In this document: one piece after another, positions 12,345-23,618 of the stretch | How the letters are laid out: every line of letters begins with the position of its first letter | How positions within the stretch are numbered: position 1 is the first letter of the stretch | Assembly: GCA_947179485.1 (NCBI GenBank) | Contig: OX359249.1 | Location: 9,486,001 to 9,550,000, forward strand | Length of the DNA stretch: 64,000 nucleotides | DNA from: Allacma fusca | Lineage: Eukaryota > Arthropoda > Collembola > Symphypleona > Sminthuridae | Reading direction: 5' to 3' | The notes under the pieces: model-generated | Told to the model about the DNA's origin: nothing | Seen by the model: only the letters and a program-made list of their open reading frames with translations | The model's database searches: none | Program-made: the position numbers and the translations under genes

Positions 12345-12918
12345 TGTTACGTAATTGGTATTACTCGGGTATTGATGTTATGCGGGTAATACTAATGTAG
12401 CCTAGGTTCGGGTGTTCCATCCCCTGAATTCCTGGAATCCGATGTTGTTGGAAACGCATGAATAAATGGAACTATTGATTCTGTTGTGTAGATTCGTTTA
12501 TAATTAATTGGGCCAATTTATTGTTCCTAGAACTGATACAATTTACACTGAACAATTAACATTTAACACAAAATAGAATTTGAAGTCTGAATCTCTTCTT
12601 CCTGAAATCTCCCGATTTCATGTCGCCCCGCTTGCTACCTGTGGAGATCCATCCCGGAGGGAATGGACTCTAGGTGCGGCTCCTCTTGATGTTGCTTGCT
12701 TGAAGTCGAGATTAGAACTTGTACTTAATCTACGTGTCTTAATCTAAATCTAATCTTATCCTATTCTTAGTTTATTGTTTATTAAATAATCTAAATCATT
12801 TCCTTATAATTATGTTATGTCAGCGTTTGGCATCACGTAGCCTCTGCTTACGACCTTCCAAACTATTTGCTGACTTAGATTATGCTTATTCTACTCTATT
12901 TATAATATATCCGTAACA
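12345..12918 (-). repeat. 3' LTR of the giant element
   Basis: 574 bp with TGTTAC/GTAACA terminal inverted repeats. It matches 40630-41203 base for base on my reading. On the sense (minus) strand it contains two AATAAA signals close together (12783-12778 and 12776-12771) that could direct polyadenylation. A TATAAATAG motif lies only some 14 nt inside the sense-strand 5' edge. Confidence 0.95.
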
Positions 12919-12928
12919 TTCCTCTTCT
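12919..12928 (-). promoter_or_regulatory. Polypurine tract (plus-strand primer)
   Basis: On the sense strand, AGAAGAGGAA lies directly before the 3' LTR sequence TGTTAC. This is the expected place and composition for the RNase H-resistant primer of plus-strand DNA synthesis, and it fixes the element's orientation as minus. Confidence 0.8.
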
Positions 12929-15749
12929 GGGTAATTGTCGTCCTCGACAATGTCATCTGTCGAAGTTCAAGTTCATATTATTTGTAATTATACTAGTTGT
13001 ATTTTTTTTTGTTACCATACTTTGTAGCTAGATATTGGTCGTTATATTGACTTTGTAGCAAGGTCGTAATGGTATTATTATTGTTAAGGCATTTTTTTCA
13101 TTCATTTCATACAGTTTATCATACATGTTCATCATCATATGTGTGTATACTTTTGTAATGCTGTACAATATTTGATGTTATTGTTTGTGTATTTTATGTG
13201 AAAGGACTTCATAAAAATCTTAGATATGAAAATCGTTGCACGACAAAATATAGGTGTTACCTTTACAATTTGCATATACAATATTTACATGGAATACATC
13301 GTTATTTACATCATTATTTAACTTGATTTCTATTTTTATTTATCGTATCTAAGATTAGAAACATTGTAGCAGAATTGAAAATTTTGTACATGCAATTATA
13401 GTATATCGAAACAAGAATTCGAATCTCGAAAGCTACGTAAAAATACTATGCTGTGAAAAGAATTTGTTTGTAAAAACTGGCAAGAATACTTGAAAGCAGA
13501 TATGAAACTATTGACTCTTGTTTCTATTCTCATTTGATTTCTAATTTTCTCTGATATTGAATACTAGTTGTTGAAACATTGTGACTACTGTCAATTACTG
13601 TTATTACTAGGGTATTGGCCTAATGTATTGTTAAAAGGTGTATTTAATTATTAAGCATGTAAAATCCCGTGAGTTTCCTTGTAAAACAATTTAACATGTC
13701 ATAGACAAATCGTTGTGGGGAAAATTTTTGTCAAAACTATGATTGTTCAATATCACTATCAACGGTTTGAAGTGACGGTCCTGAGCGCAGTAGTGTCGCT
13801 CTTAAACACAATTATTTGAAAAAAAACCGACTCTGAAACCTCCTGAGGTCTCTACAGAAAGTTTGAAGAATCTTTTTATTTTCGCCTGTGAAATATTTGA
13901 GTTGTTTTTCGGTGGCTAAATTAGGAATTATGTCCTTCTCATGCACAACTGTTGGCAATTTCACCAAATGTGAAAACATCGTGCTCCATGAAGTTCTGTA
14001 AGTGGTTCTTACTACTCCATAAGACATAAAATCATATTGTACCGTGAACTATTTCCTCAACTGAGATCTGAATGTATTTTGGCGATAATCATAAATATAT
14101 ATATATATACCTTGATCTGTAAAATTGTTCTATTTGATGGAATGTGTCAAATTTGTAAGTTAATTTTGTTTTCTAAAAAGAAAAGGAATTGCATGAAAAA
14201 TCAAAACATATTGACATCCGATACCATTTTATCATTGATCGGAGTCTTCAGAATTGTGTTTTCACAACCGGTACATTATAGATTGGCAAATAATACTTTT
14301 CGTCTTGTGAAACTATGGAATGTAACAAAGCTAATAAGACGTTTGATCTTTTAAGATTTAAAATTTTGATCCTTTTTACTAATTGTTGAATTTAATCGTC
14401 GTGTATAAACGAAGTGAATTTAATGATTCCGTAATTTGTTGGAATCCATTACCGAAACTGTAAGAGTTAACTTTTCTAACGATAGCTATTGTCATTTCTG
14501 GTGTGTACTAAAATTGTAAAAAGATGTCAACACTGTTTGCAATTTCTTCACACAACATTCGTGTTTCTATTCTTGTAGATGGCCAAAGTGCTATGAAGTT
14601 AGCGACAGTTCTTATTGTCTACATCAGATAATCCCATTACTGTAATTTTCTTACTTTTTATATTTTTATTATTTAAAGTTCCTCCTACCTATTCGTGGTA
14701 TATTTTTGTTTATTCTTCTAGTCCCTAGATCGTTTATGTAGGCCCTTGGAATAGGTGAAGGTTCTTGCTCTCAAACGACATTAGGATCCTTCTGATCTGG
14801 GCACATTCATGTCAATAATTTTTGACAAAATTATTTTCTAACTATCATTTGAAATGCGAAACACTTTGCAAGTAAATAATTTTGTAAACAAACCTGTGTT
14901 ACAGAAATTCTTTTGAAAGAATCTATCCTTCGGACTTTCGTTTTACTTAATCTGTTTTCTAGGTACCTAAAATATTAGCACGTCTAGCTAAATAGATTTT
15001 GTTAAACTGAAGCTAAAAGGTAAACTGATCCTGATCGTAGAGAACTTGCTTATACAGGGGTTCTGATTTTTGCTGGAAATTTGGTATCCCGCTCATCCCA
15101 AACGATGAGTAGGTTGGAAATTTAATTTTTATTCTTCTCATATGGAGTCGAATGACCTAATAAGTCACAAGGCATTACAATCATCACTCATTGGCTGTTG
15201 AGTGAACAAGCCTCAAGGAATTATGATATTGCCTAAAATTTTTGTTAGAACTGAACCTTATCTTGAAACAATTTCGTCTCGTTAACAAATCAGTGTTTGT
15301 TTTGAAAACACAGCCTGACTTGATAGTGTTGATATCTAATAAAAACCTAATCACTGGAATCAATGGGGTGAAAAGGAAATTGGAAAGAAAATGGATAATG
15401 AATCCATCGAGACACGAAAGATATATTGATTTGAATCACAATCTTTAGACTTTTCTTCCTTTTACTCCTATTGGGGATCTGTCTCTTTAACTAAATGGAA
15501 CTTTTCGTTCGTTATTTGAACTTTGATTATTTTCATTTCATTTTTATATTTTTGTTGTATATGAACTTGATTTTCTGTCTTTTCTCTTCCTAACCTTATT
15601 CTACTTATAACTACTTATCCTATTATTTTGCTAATACTATCTTATAACTATTAAATGTTTTTAAATATTTTTCCATACAATTTTATGGTTTTGTGTATAT
15701 TTTTCTTCGTTTTTCTTTCTTGCGTTGATCCTTCCCGGTTGGGTCGGTG
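12929..15749 (-). other. Long 3' non-coding region of the giant element
   Basis: 2.8 kb of AT-rich sequence between ORF4 and the polypurine tract. The only open frame worth noting is 14027-13812 on the sense strand (ATG start, 71 aa, MSYGVVRTTY...), which I do not recognise and which may be chance. No further repeat or gene was seen. Confidence 0.6.
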
Positions 15750-16481
15750 TTATAGTTGTACGGTTGCTCTGGTTGTGTGTCGGCTGGCTTGTTGTTGTGT
15801 ATTGGGCCTCACAATTCTGCATCCGACTAGCTGCTCTATAGAATTTTGGACTAATGCCTGCGTGTCTGCAACATTGTCTAATTCTCTCTCATTCGGTTTT
15901 TGTTGATCTGTTTTTCTTTTCTTCATTCGAATCCGGTACAGTATTACTGTGAATATAAATATCACTACTGTGGTAATACAACCGAATGAACTAATAATGA
16001 CTACGGTATAATCCGTGTCTGATGTTGGAACCTCATTGGGTTTCCAATCAATTTCGTTGAATTGCTCCATCCATGGTGGTCTGCTATCCCTCAGCATCGT
16101 GGGCTGTTGGTTTTGTATGAATTGTTGTTGAGGTTGTAGTAAAGCCATTTGTTGGTTCCTTTCCATGATTCTCTGGGCTTCTACGTTCGGGTCGTTCGGG
16201 TCATACTGCACTATGGCTAGTTTCCCGTCATCCTTGTGGTGTAGTATGTGTACTGTTGGGTCCTTTTGTGATAGTACTGATGCTGTGATGGCTCCGCTTC
16301 CGACGGTTATGGCTGGTACCATGTAATTTGCGAACCATTTTCCAACTTGAGTTCCTAGGGTTGCCATCAGTGGTCCTCCCCATGGTTCTGGACTTGGTTG
16401 TGCTATCGGCCTGGTTTCGGAAACGTCCATTGCAATTAGAGTTATTGCAAGGCTCAAAAGAATATACCACTTGTATTCCAT
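15750..16481 (-). CDS. ORF4: small type I membrane protein of the giant element
   Basis: A 243-aa ORF with an ATG in good context (AAGGATGG). Residues 1-25 look like a signal peptide (WYILLSLAITLIAM core). A glycine/alanine-rich hydrophobic stretch lies at about 53-70 (VPAITVGSGAITASVL). A Q-rich stalk follows at about 110-125. A strong transmembrane helix at about 159-181 (ISSFGCITTVVIFIFTVILY) is followed by a basic cytoplasmic start (RIRMKKRK). The predicted topology is type I with an ectodomain of about 130 residues and a tail of about 60. It follows ORF3 by 567 nt and could be made from a spliced mRNA. Its position as the last ORF suits an envelope or accessory gene, but I cannot match it to a family. 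Confidence 0.7.
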   Translation of the reverse strand: MEYKWYILLSLAITLIAMDVSETRPIAQPSPEPWGGPLMATLGTQVGKWFANYMVPAITVGSGAITASVLSQKDPTVHILHHKDDGKLAIVQYDPNDPNVEAQRIMERNQQMALLQPQQQFIQNQQPTMLRDSRPPWMEQFNEIDWKPNEVPTSDTDYTVVIISSFGCITTVVIFIFTVILYRIRMKKRKTDQQKPNERELDNVADTQALVQNSIEQLVGCRIVRPNTQQQASRHTTRATVQL

Positions 16482-17048
16482 CCTTGGAAAATTTTGTATC
16501 TATTTTTTTGTTTCGTATTTCTGAGTAGTCTCAAGTATTTGAGCTCTCTGTGTGTGTTGAGATTATAATGAGTACTCTGGTTTAAGAGTCTCTTATTTAT
16601 ATCAGTATATTGTTTGTGTTTTCATCTTCCGATTGCGAAAGAGAATTCTTTTTCTAATTCCAATGTTGTAATCCGTATGTCCCACTTCCGGTGACATAAT
16701 CTTTTGTTAGTATTTCTATCTTATGGACTCTATGAAATGAGTTAGTAAGTAAAATATTTTTGTTTTGTTTTCTATTTTGTAATTATTTTTATTTGTTTTT
16801 CATTTCTAACTACTCTGTTATGGTGATCATTATGTAACATCCGCCGTAATCCCGATGGTTGATGCTACATAAGATCTTAAAAATGTTTTATCGTAGATCC
16901 TCTCTTACGAAATAATCTACACTTTACATTCCCTTCGGGAATTTCTTCCGTCATCAGGTAATTTGGCTTCTGCTTCTCCCCGCTAGTTCTCCTTCTCTTC
17001 CTACCATGACCTGGATGGAATGGTCAGGTTATTATCCTCTGTGATATT
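16482..17048 (-). other. Spacer between ORF3 and ORF4
   Basis: 567 nt without a convincing ORF. On the sense strand it ends in TTTTCCAAG just before the ORF4 ATG, which could act as a splice acceptor for an ORF4 mRNA. This is only a motif-level suggestion. Confidence 0.4.
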
Positions 17049-20000
17049 TTAATCGTCTTCCTCGGACGGCCCTCTGAGGGTGCCTGTCTCCTCCTCTCCT
17101 TCCGATAGTGTTCGGAATGATATGACTGCGAATCTATTCTCGGATAAAATCTCCGGGTCCCATCTTGCCCGTTCCGATCTTTCCCATAATTGATCCATTA
17201 ACCTTCTGTGCTCCACAGGGTTTGTTATGGAAAGATAGCTGGTTCTTTGTTGTGTTACTGGGTCTCTCCTGAGTTCTTCCTGAATAAAATCATGTCCAAG
17301 GTCTCGAAAAACTATTTCGATTCCTGTTCGACCTCTGAGGGTTCGTATGAGATTTATTATATCGGGTTCATCTGGTCTTCCATCAATGACAACTGATCGC
17401 CATTGGGGTGTTTGGAATCGATCTATAGCGCTTGGTACCATATGTATTGGTGTTATTCCTGGTCGTCTTTCATTTCTTGGCGATAATTGATATGGTTTGT
17501 AACTTGGTCCGTCTCCACGGTTGCTAATTTGCTCCCGCATCCTGTGAAAATGTTCTCTTTGCCAGATTCGTATCGTGACAAGTTCGTTTAGGTCTCTGAA
17601 AGAACCTGTCCTCCGGGGTTGTCTTAGGGTGGCTACTCCTCCTTTTAGTTTTCTAGCGTATAGGGTAGTTGGCTTTTGGCCTTCCCCTGCTAGTTTCATT
17701 GCGAATATCCAGTCTTCCCATTGTCCTAGTTCTTCTTCTATGTCGTCTATTGGATTGGGTTGACTTCTGCCGCTTTGGTTCATCGCTCCAAATTGTCGCC
17801 ACTCCTGAATTGCCTCGTCCTGATGATAAAGAGTTATGAGCCTTTCGGTCATACTCGCAAATTCTTGAAAACTTAGCATGTGTATTGGTATACTTGCTAG
17901 TTGTTGTAAAGCTTTCTCTCCACGTCCGGTGATGGCGTCTCCTCTCAGTAGGAAACTATTTATCCATATTTCTTGCTCTCGCCAGGTTGGCTGAGTTCCT
18001 ATGTCGAACCACATCTGAGTAATTAATCTGCGTAGCTCTGTTCCTGTTAGCCCTTGCATTACTCCTTGATGTTCCCGACATGTTAGGTATGTTGGTACTT
18101 GGTGATTGTCAATACCTCTTTGACCATTGAACAGTGTTGTCCAAAGTCTCGGTATCATTTCCCCTGGTGAGATGTTCATGTCTCCTGCCATCGTTTCCAG
18201 ACGGGTGTTTTCCATTGGTACGTTTCTTCGACTTTGCCCGTATAGGATGAGCAGGTCTCGCTCCCTTGGGTCTAGTCTGCGATAATCTGTGGGATGGTCC
18301 ATTGCATCATACAGCAATGCCCTTCTTTCCCGGATTAATTCTCCGTGATTGTTGTAGTCTATTCCTGCCTGGTGTTCGGCGTATTCTATATTTGATTCGT
18401 GAGCATCTGTTCTAGGTTCGCTTAAAGTGCTAAGCGCCCTTCGTAACTGCTCGAGTCGTAGTTGAGGTGGTTGGGTGGGTTGTTGGTGGATGTCAAGTCT
18501 CTCGATAAATGTCTCCCTGTACATTCTGTTGAGCCATCTCACTAGATTTTGCTCTGGACTGTTGGTTGACCGGTGTGAGATATTATATGTTGGAAATCTC
18601 TCTGGGTCGATGGTAGATTTCTGGTAACAATGAGGACACATGGTGGATCTTTCCCTGGTGTCCATGTTGTTGCTGAAGTAGTTCGTTCTCCTGGAGTACT
18701 GCGCTTCTGTCTGGCTGTGGCGTTCATCTCCGGATATATCTTCCATCACTTGGTCCGGGAATCTTGGCGGTGGTGAGTGGTCCAATGGGTCATTGGCCCT
18801 TTCCACCATCTTTTTCACTTGAAGTCGTACCGGATCCAGTTGGCTGTATAACTGTGTCTTGTTTGGGTTGGTAAAGATGACTATTTCCGCATCCTCATCT
18901 TCCCAACTTGGTGCTACCATCCATCCACGGACTCCTATATAAAATGATACGTGAGCTAAATCAACGAATCTTACATCAGGTGAGTCTGGTTGTGCTAGTG
19001 GGTCTTCCGGTGCTGGAGCTGGTGGGTTTTCCTGGCGTTCTTCCTTGAACTCCACCTTTCGTTGTCGTTGTCTAGCTCGTCTGGACTTCAGTTTGTCTTC
19101 AATGGGTGGTATAGGTTGTCCCGTTTTCGTGGATGGTCCGGGTGACGGTGACCTTGATCCTCGTCTGTCCCTTGTATCGTTAAATATTACAGTCCTAATG
19201 GGTGAGTATACTCTAACCCTGGGTCGTTCACTTTCTGGCTCTGGACCTCGTCGTCGTCCTCTATACTGGAATGTACAGTTTGGGGCGTTGTCTCTTCCAT
19301 ACAACCTGTCCAACTCGGGTCTACTCCTTCGGATGTATTGTACCGGAATGTCCTTTTGTCTTTGCCAAGCTTCATGTGCTGCTAACTTGGTCTTTGGTCG
19401 TACGGGTGGCTTATGGCCATGTTTGAGTGGGCAGTATTCGCATCTGGTCTGCACCCACTTACTGTCTGTCTCATTATCTGACGAACTATCTACCTGATGT
19501 TCCAATGGTGGCTTTTCTTCGTCGTCTAAGACTTCTTCCTTGATTACGTTCAATGATGTTCCGGCTCCTTCTTCTTGAGCTTCCATAGCTTGTTCCGTTG
19601 GCACAGCCGGTTCCTCTTCTGAGGCCAAAACCGGTCCTTCTGCTCCCTCTGTCCTTCGTGGGTGGCTTCTTCCGGGGTCGTTCTTCCGTATTGGATCCTG
19701 GTTCCCTCCGAAGTCCATTCCGACGGACGTGCCAATATAGATTACCATTCTGAGGGTAAATCGTACAAGCTGTTGAATAATCCCTGTAGGTCTTCCTGAC
19801 GATGAGTGAGCCTCCTCTTCCTCGATTCGTGCCAGCATAAGCTGTAGCTGTTGTTTTAAGAATTGTTTGCTATAACTGACGGGTGACCATGCGTTGGTCG
19901 GTCCTACGAATGCATCTCGCCTCTGTCGTTCTCTGGCTGCTCGTTCCGACGTTCGCTGGAAGAGTGGGTGGGTTTGTGAGACGTTGGCGTGTGCCTTTGT

Positions 20001-23000
20001 CTCCCATCCCTTAAGTTCTTCTGCTTCGAGATGGTCAACTCCGTTGTATATATGTGGTATGAGCAAAACTATCGTCCAGTTTGCTTCTGTGATTGTTGTT
20101 GCTAGTGCGAAGTGTACAACTTCACCTATTGCAATTTCCTCGGTGGGGTGAACATAGTCTTCCCCTTTTGTTATACTGTGAGGGTTGTTTTGGATCTGGC
20201 GTTGTAGATCATTTATCTGGTCTTTTGCCAAGATACTTCGCCTGGTACGTGTACGTGTGTTCTTAAGTCCCAAAATTTTGATGATTTTGCTGATGAATGT
20301 TCCGTACTGTAATTCGTACTCCTTCCAAATTTCGTATTCGGTATGTAGGGGTAACGGGATTGTCTTTGTGATTAAGTCCATTGCGACTGACTGTAAAGTT
20401 CTTGTTGTAAGGTGGTAACCGTCACGTATTGCTTGTGACATTAACCAAATGGCTTGCGGCAATTTCCGTTGGTCTCGAATTTTCTGTCTTCGTTCCTCTT
20501 CCTCCGAGGTGGGTTCAGGAGCATGTCGTCGCTCTCTCCCGTTTTCGGATTCTTCCGTGTCCACTTCTTTGCCTAAAGCTTGGTTCCATGCTTTGGCTAC
20601 AGAAGTTTCGTTGAGGTAATGAGCATTCCTTTGGATATCATCTGGCAATGCTATTAGGTTTGGTGAACTTTCCGTTGCTGCTGGACTTTCTTTGAGAAAA
20701 TCTTCAAGCTCCTTTTCCTCACTGGCATTGACGGGCATTATCATCCAGATGGGTCGTTGGTCTGGTAGTTGGGACTCAATGAGTACCCAGTCCTGTGGTA
20801 TTTTAACTGTTTTGAGTGGTTTATTCCATCTCCTGACTGCGTCTAGGATTGAGCTGGTATAGACTCCTACTATGACCATTCCCGTGGTACACATGCCTAC
20901 GGCTCCTGCTACTCCTCGTATTACTCCGTTCTGCCAGAGTCGGTGCGCTGTGGCTGAGCCGAAACCTTGGTACCGTACGGCTGAATTTCCGACCGGTGGG
21001 CATTCCCGTTGGCCGTAAGGGTCATAGTGTCCGATTTCCTCTGAGTCTTCCTTATTTTCAAAGTCTAGGCTGACATGGTCAAAGCCTCTTGGACTGGTTA
21101 GATTCTCGGTTTCCAATCGGGTCCACCACTGGTAATGTGATGCCCGGGTTGTTGGATATGGTCCATAGTGTCCCGTCAATTCCTTTCTCAAGTTGGGTTG
21201 TCCTATAGCAGATGTAATTAAACCGAACATTAATAAAAATGATAACCAACTGTTACCGAGGTAAGGTATGGGTCCTCCTCGTCTTCCTCCTCCTCCACGT
21301 CTCATTTCCGGCGTGTGAGGTGGCGTTTGAATTGATGAGGTTGACTGTCTTGGTTCCTCGTCGTCACTGAGGATGACGGTTCCGTCCTGGGGTGAATTGG
21401 CAAAATCAGCCAATGAAAGCTGGTGGTGATTAACAATTTCCGTTGTATCTGAAGTTATTGATGATTCTCGATCTTTGGGTCTTCTTTTTGCTCTGATCAC
21501 CTCAAAATCCTCTGAGCTACTGCTCTGGTCGTTGTGTTGTTCGGCTATAGATAGCTCGGATGTTGCAACTTCGACGTTTTGTGCTGGTGAGGGTGGCGTT
21601 TCCGTTGCCATTCCTGTTGGGCTTGCAGTTTCTGGACCATTTCGTTTTTCCTGAGCGAGCAAACGCTCTAGCTCTCCGGATGTAGCTGTTGACGTTGGAA
21701 TGTTCGTTGGTTCAAAATGTGCTGGAGGTAATTCTCTGGTTTGAAGGTCTATTTTTGATTCAGCACATACCAAGTGAAAGTCGTTATCATTTCTCCACTT
21801 TATCCATTCCTGGCGGTGGCGTGCTAATTCTTTCATTAATTCTTCCTTTTGCTTTTTCGCACTGTCTGCATTGACGTTTTGTCTGGCAAGGTTGCGGATG
21901 ATTTCCCCGAGATCTTTAATTCGGTTTACCATCTCCTCGTGCTTCCCTGCTTTCCTGGAGTCCTCTCCGATCTTTAGGATGTTTGACTGCCATTTCGCCG
22001 GTGGTTGGGTTGGTGCTGTGCTCTGTCCGAATAGCTCTAAGATGGTCATCTGAGCCTCTTTCTTGACCTTCTTCTCCTTCTTCGCACGTTTCTTTGCATG
22101 ATGTTCACATTCCTGTTGTACCACTGGTCCACTGTCGGTTGCAATTACTTGTCGTACCTTCTTACATCCTTTCCTACTACAGGTTTGGATGGGTACTGTC
22201 TCTTCCTCTTCTGAGTCTGAAGAGGATTCATTGGCGGTATCTCTGTCCGCTGTTGTGGCTATTTCCGTGGCTGTTTCTTCGCTCCATCGTATTACTGCTA
22301 CTGGTGGTGGAGTCACTACAGGTACTTCCACGGGTCTCTCTCTTTGAGCGATGCAAACTGCACGCTGTGGTTTAGGTGGTTCACTACTGACCGGTATTGT
22401 TGGCGGTGGCATCTTTGTGACCGCTGTGTAGCTTAAAGCTGGAGCTGCTATGGGTGCCGTCAGTATTGACTCCCTCTCCACTCGGTCTTTATAATCTTTC
22501 GCTGCTGGTGATAAAAATGGTGAAGGTGGTGGGGTTGACTCTCTCCTGCTCCTTGACCGCGCTGGACTATCATAGCGGCTCCTTGACCTGTCGTCTTCCC
22601 GTCGCTTCTTCCTCTCCGATGACGACTCTGTCTCCCGCTTCCTGGTCCTGCTGTCCTTAGAGCTGTGTCTTTCCCTCGAACTTTCTCTTGAGCTTCTATG
22701 ATGCCTGCTCGAACTTTCTCCAGTAGTGATGGCCCGCCCGCGGCCTCTCCCGGCTGGTACCATGTGCGCCGAGTAGGCTGCGAATCTCGGAGGTTCCCTT
22801 CGTCGGTCCTCCAAGTTCCCTCGTCTCAGATCGGGTCCATAGTTATCATCAATACGTCTACTGATTCTATGGGCTACGTCCTCGACCTGTTCTTCATGTT
22901 GCGGTAACCATTCACTGATTTCGGGGATGTTGACCCGGGTAACTCCACAAATAGGGTCGGCTCCCATCACTTTCCGAGATGAGCTTCGACTTGTCTTGCC

Positions 23001-23618
23001 TCGTTCGTACTGAAGGCTTGGAGTAAATGCCCAGGGGTCATGTTCATAATCTCCCCTTGGATTCTTTTGTCCGGGCACATCCTTTTCTTGCCTGTAATTT
23101 TGGACTAGCCATGGATCATCTGGCTGTCTGTTACGTGTTCTACAGATAGGAATCTGTCGTCGTATGGGAGTGGGATTAAATTCTTGCCCTTTAAAAAGGT
23201 AAACAAGATCATCTGGCGCTCGCTCGCCTTTGTCTACTTCCACCTGCTGCTCCGGAAAATTTATTGACCCGCAAAAGTGCGGTTCTCGTCGTAATATGCG
23301 GTAATCTAATGTTAACTCTCTAGGTTTCCTGAGAGCTCCGATTAGTACTGAATGGGTTACGATTTCTCGTCCATCTCGTCCTTGGATGATAATTCTGTGG
23401 GGTAACTTCCCGTCTACTCGGAGAACAACTTCCAGTCGTCCCGTATCTGAGTTTGGTAAGATTTTTGCTTGTGGTATTTCCACTTCAGTTTGACTCACGT
23501 ATTGGGTCCAGTAACGTGGTCGATCGTCGTCGTCCCTGTCGACGGCGGGTAGGGCGTCTTGGCGTGGAGTCTCGTTGGTTCGAGACCCGGATGCACGTGA
23601 CCCTCTGTTCTCTGACAT
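17049..23618 (-). CDS. ORF3: 2189-aa protein of the giant element, membrane-spanning middle
   Basis: Unrecognised as a whole. Residues 1-140 look globular. About 300-370 is an Arg/Ser-rich tract like an RS domain. About 477-510 holds C-x4-C...C-x2-H spacing and basic runs, followed by a coiled coil near 545-605. A hydrophobic segment at about 785-803 (WLSFLLMFGLITSAIG) starts a region with five N-x-S/T sequons (NLT, NAS, NET, NWT, NVS), basic cleavage-like sites near 1027 (RERR), 1123 (RTRR) and 1228 (RERQRR), a second hydrophobic helix near 897-930 and a weaker one near 1280-1295. This middle part resembles a processed glycoprotein. The last 890 residues are non-membrane, with two CxxC pairs and a helical W/F-rich region near 1900-2010 that loosely recalls a capsid. 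The ATG follows a splice-acceptor-like TTCAACCAG. It sits where env would lie, but env homology is not shown. Confidence 0.75.
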   Translation of the reverse strand: MSENRGSRASGSRTNETPRQDALPAVDRDDDDRPRYWTQYVSQTEVEIPQAKILPNSDTGRLEVVLRVDGKLPHRIIIQGRDGREIVTHSVLIGALRKPRELTLDYRILRREPHFCGSINFPEQQVEVDKGERAPDDLVYLFKGQEFNPTPIRRQIPICRTRNRQPDDPWLVQNYRQEKDVPGQKNPRGDYEHDPWAFTPSLQYERGKTSRSSSRKVMGADPICGVTRVNIPEISEWLPQHEEQVEDVAHRISRRIDDNYGPDLRRGNLEDRRREPPRFAAYSAHMVPAGRGRGRAITTGESSSRHHRSSRESSRERHSSKDSRTRKRETESSSERKKRREDDRSRSRYDSPARSRSRRESTPPPSPFLSPAAKDYKDRVERESILTAPIAAPALSYTAVTKMPPPTIPVSSEPPKPQRAVCIAQRERPVEVPVVTPPPVAVIRWSEETATEIATTADRDTANESSSDSEEEETVPIQTCSRKGCKKVRQVIATDSGPVVQQECEHHAKKRAKKEKKVKKEAQMTILELFGQSTAPTQPPAKWQSNILKIGEDSRKAGKHEEMVNRIKDLGEIIRNLARQNVNADSAKKQKEELMKELARHRQEWIKWRNDNDFHLVCAESKIDLQTRELPPAHFEPTNIPTSTATSGELERLLAQEKRNGPETASPTGMATETPPSPAQNVEVATSELSIAEQHNDQSSSSEDFEVIRAKRRPKDRESSITSDTTEIVNHHQLSLADFANSPQDGTVILSDDEEPRQSTSSIQTPPHTPEMRRGGGGRRGGPIPYLGNSWLSFLLMFGLITSAIGQPNLRKELTGHYGPYPTTRASHYQWWTRLETENLTSPRGFDHVSLDFENKEDSEEIGHYDPYGQRECPPVGNSAVRYQGFGSATAHRLWQNGVIRGVAGAVGMCTTGMVIVGVYTSSILDAVRRWNKPLKTVKIPQDWVLIESQLPDQRPIWMIMPVNASEEKELEDFLKESPAATESSPNLIALPDDIQRNAHYLNETSVAKAWNQALGKEVDTEESENGRERRHAPEPTSEEEERRQKIRDQRKLPQAIWLMSQAIRDGYHLTTRTLQSVAMDLITKTIPLPLHTEYEIWKEYELQYGTFISKIIKILGLKNTRTRTRRSILAKDQINDLQRQIQNNPHSITKGEDYVHPTEEIAIGEVVHFALATTITEANWTIVLLIPHIYNGVDHLEAEELKGWETKAHANVSQTHPLFQRTSERAARERQRRDAFVGPTNAWSPVSYSKQFLKQQLQLMLARIEEEEAHSSSGRPTGIIQQLVRFTLRMVIYIGTSVGMDFGGNQDPIRKNDPGRSHPRRTEGAEGPVLASEEEPAVPTEQAMEAQEEGAGTSLNVIKEEVLDDEEKPPLEHQVDSSSDNETDSKWVQTRCEYCPLKHGHKPPVRPKTKLAAHEAWQRQKDIPVQYIRRSRPELDRLYGRDNAPNCTFQYRGRRRGPEPESERPRVRVYSPIRTVIFNDTRDRRGSRSPSPGPSTKTGQPIPPIEDKLKSRRARQRQRKVEFKEERQENPPAPAPEDPLAQPDSPDVRFVDLAHVSFYIGVRGWMVAPSWEDEDAEIVIFTNPNKTQLYSQLDPVRLQVKKMVERANDPLDHSPPPRFPDQVMEDISGDERHSQTEAQYSRRTNYFSNNMDTRERSTMCPHCYQKSTIDPERFPTYNISHRSTNSPEQNLVRWLNRMYRETFIERLDIHQQPTQPPQLRLEQLRRALSTLSEPRTDAHESNIEYAEHQAGIDYNNHGELIRERRALLYDAMDHPTDYRRLDPRERDLLILYGQSRRNVPMENTRLETMAGDMNISPGEMIPRLWTTLFNGQRGIDNHQVPTYLTCREHQGVMQGLTGTELRRLITQMWFDIGTQPTWREQEIWINSFLLRGDAITGRGEKALQQLASIPIHMLSFQEFASMTERLITLYHQDEAIQEWRQFGAMNQSGRSQPNPIDDIEEELGQWEDWIFAMKLAGEGQKPTTLYARKLKGGVATLRQPRRTGSFRDLNELVTIRIWQREHFHRMREQISNRGDGPSYKPYQLSPRNERRPGITPIHMVPSAIDRFQTPQWRSVVIDGRPDEPDIINLIRTLRGRTGIEIVFRDLGHDFIQEELRRDPVTQQRTSYLSITNPVEHRRLMDQLWERSERARWDPEILSENRFAVISFRTLSEGEEETGTLRGPSEEDD

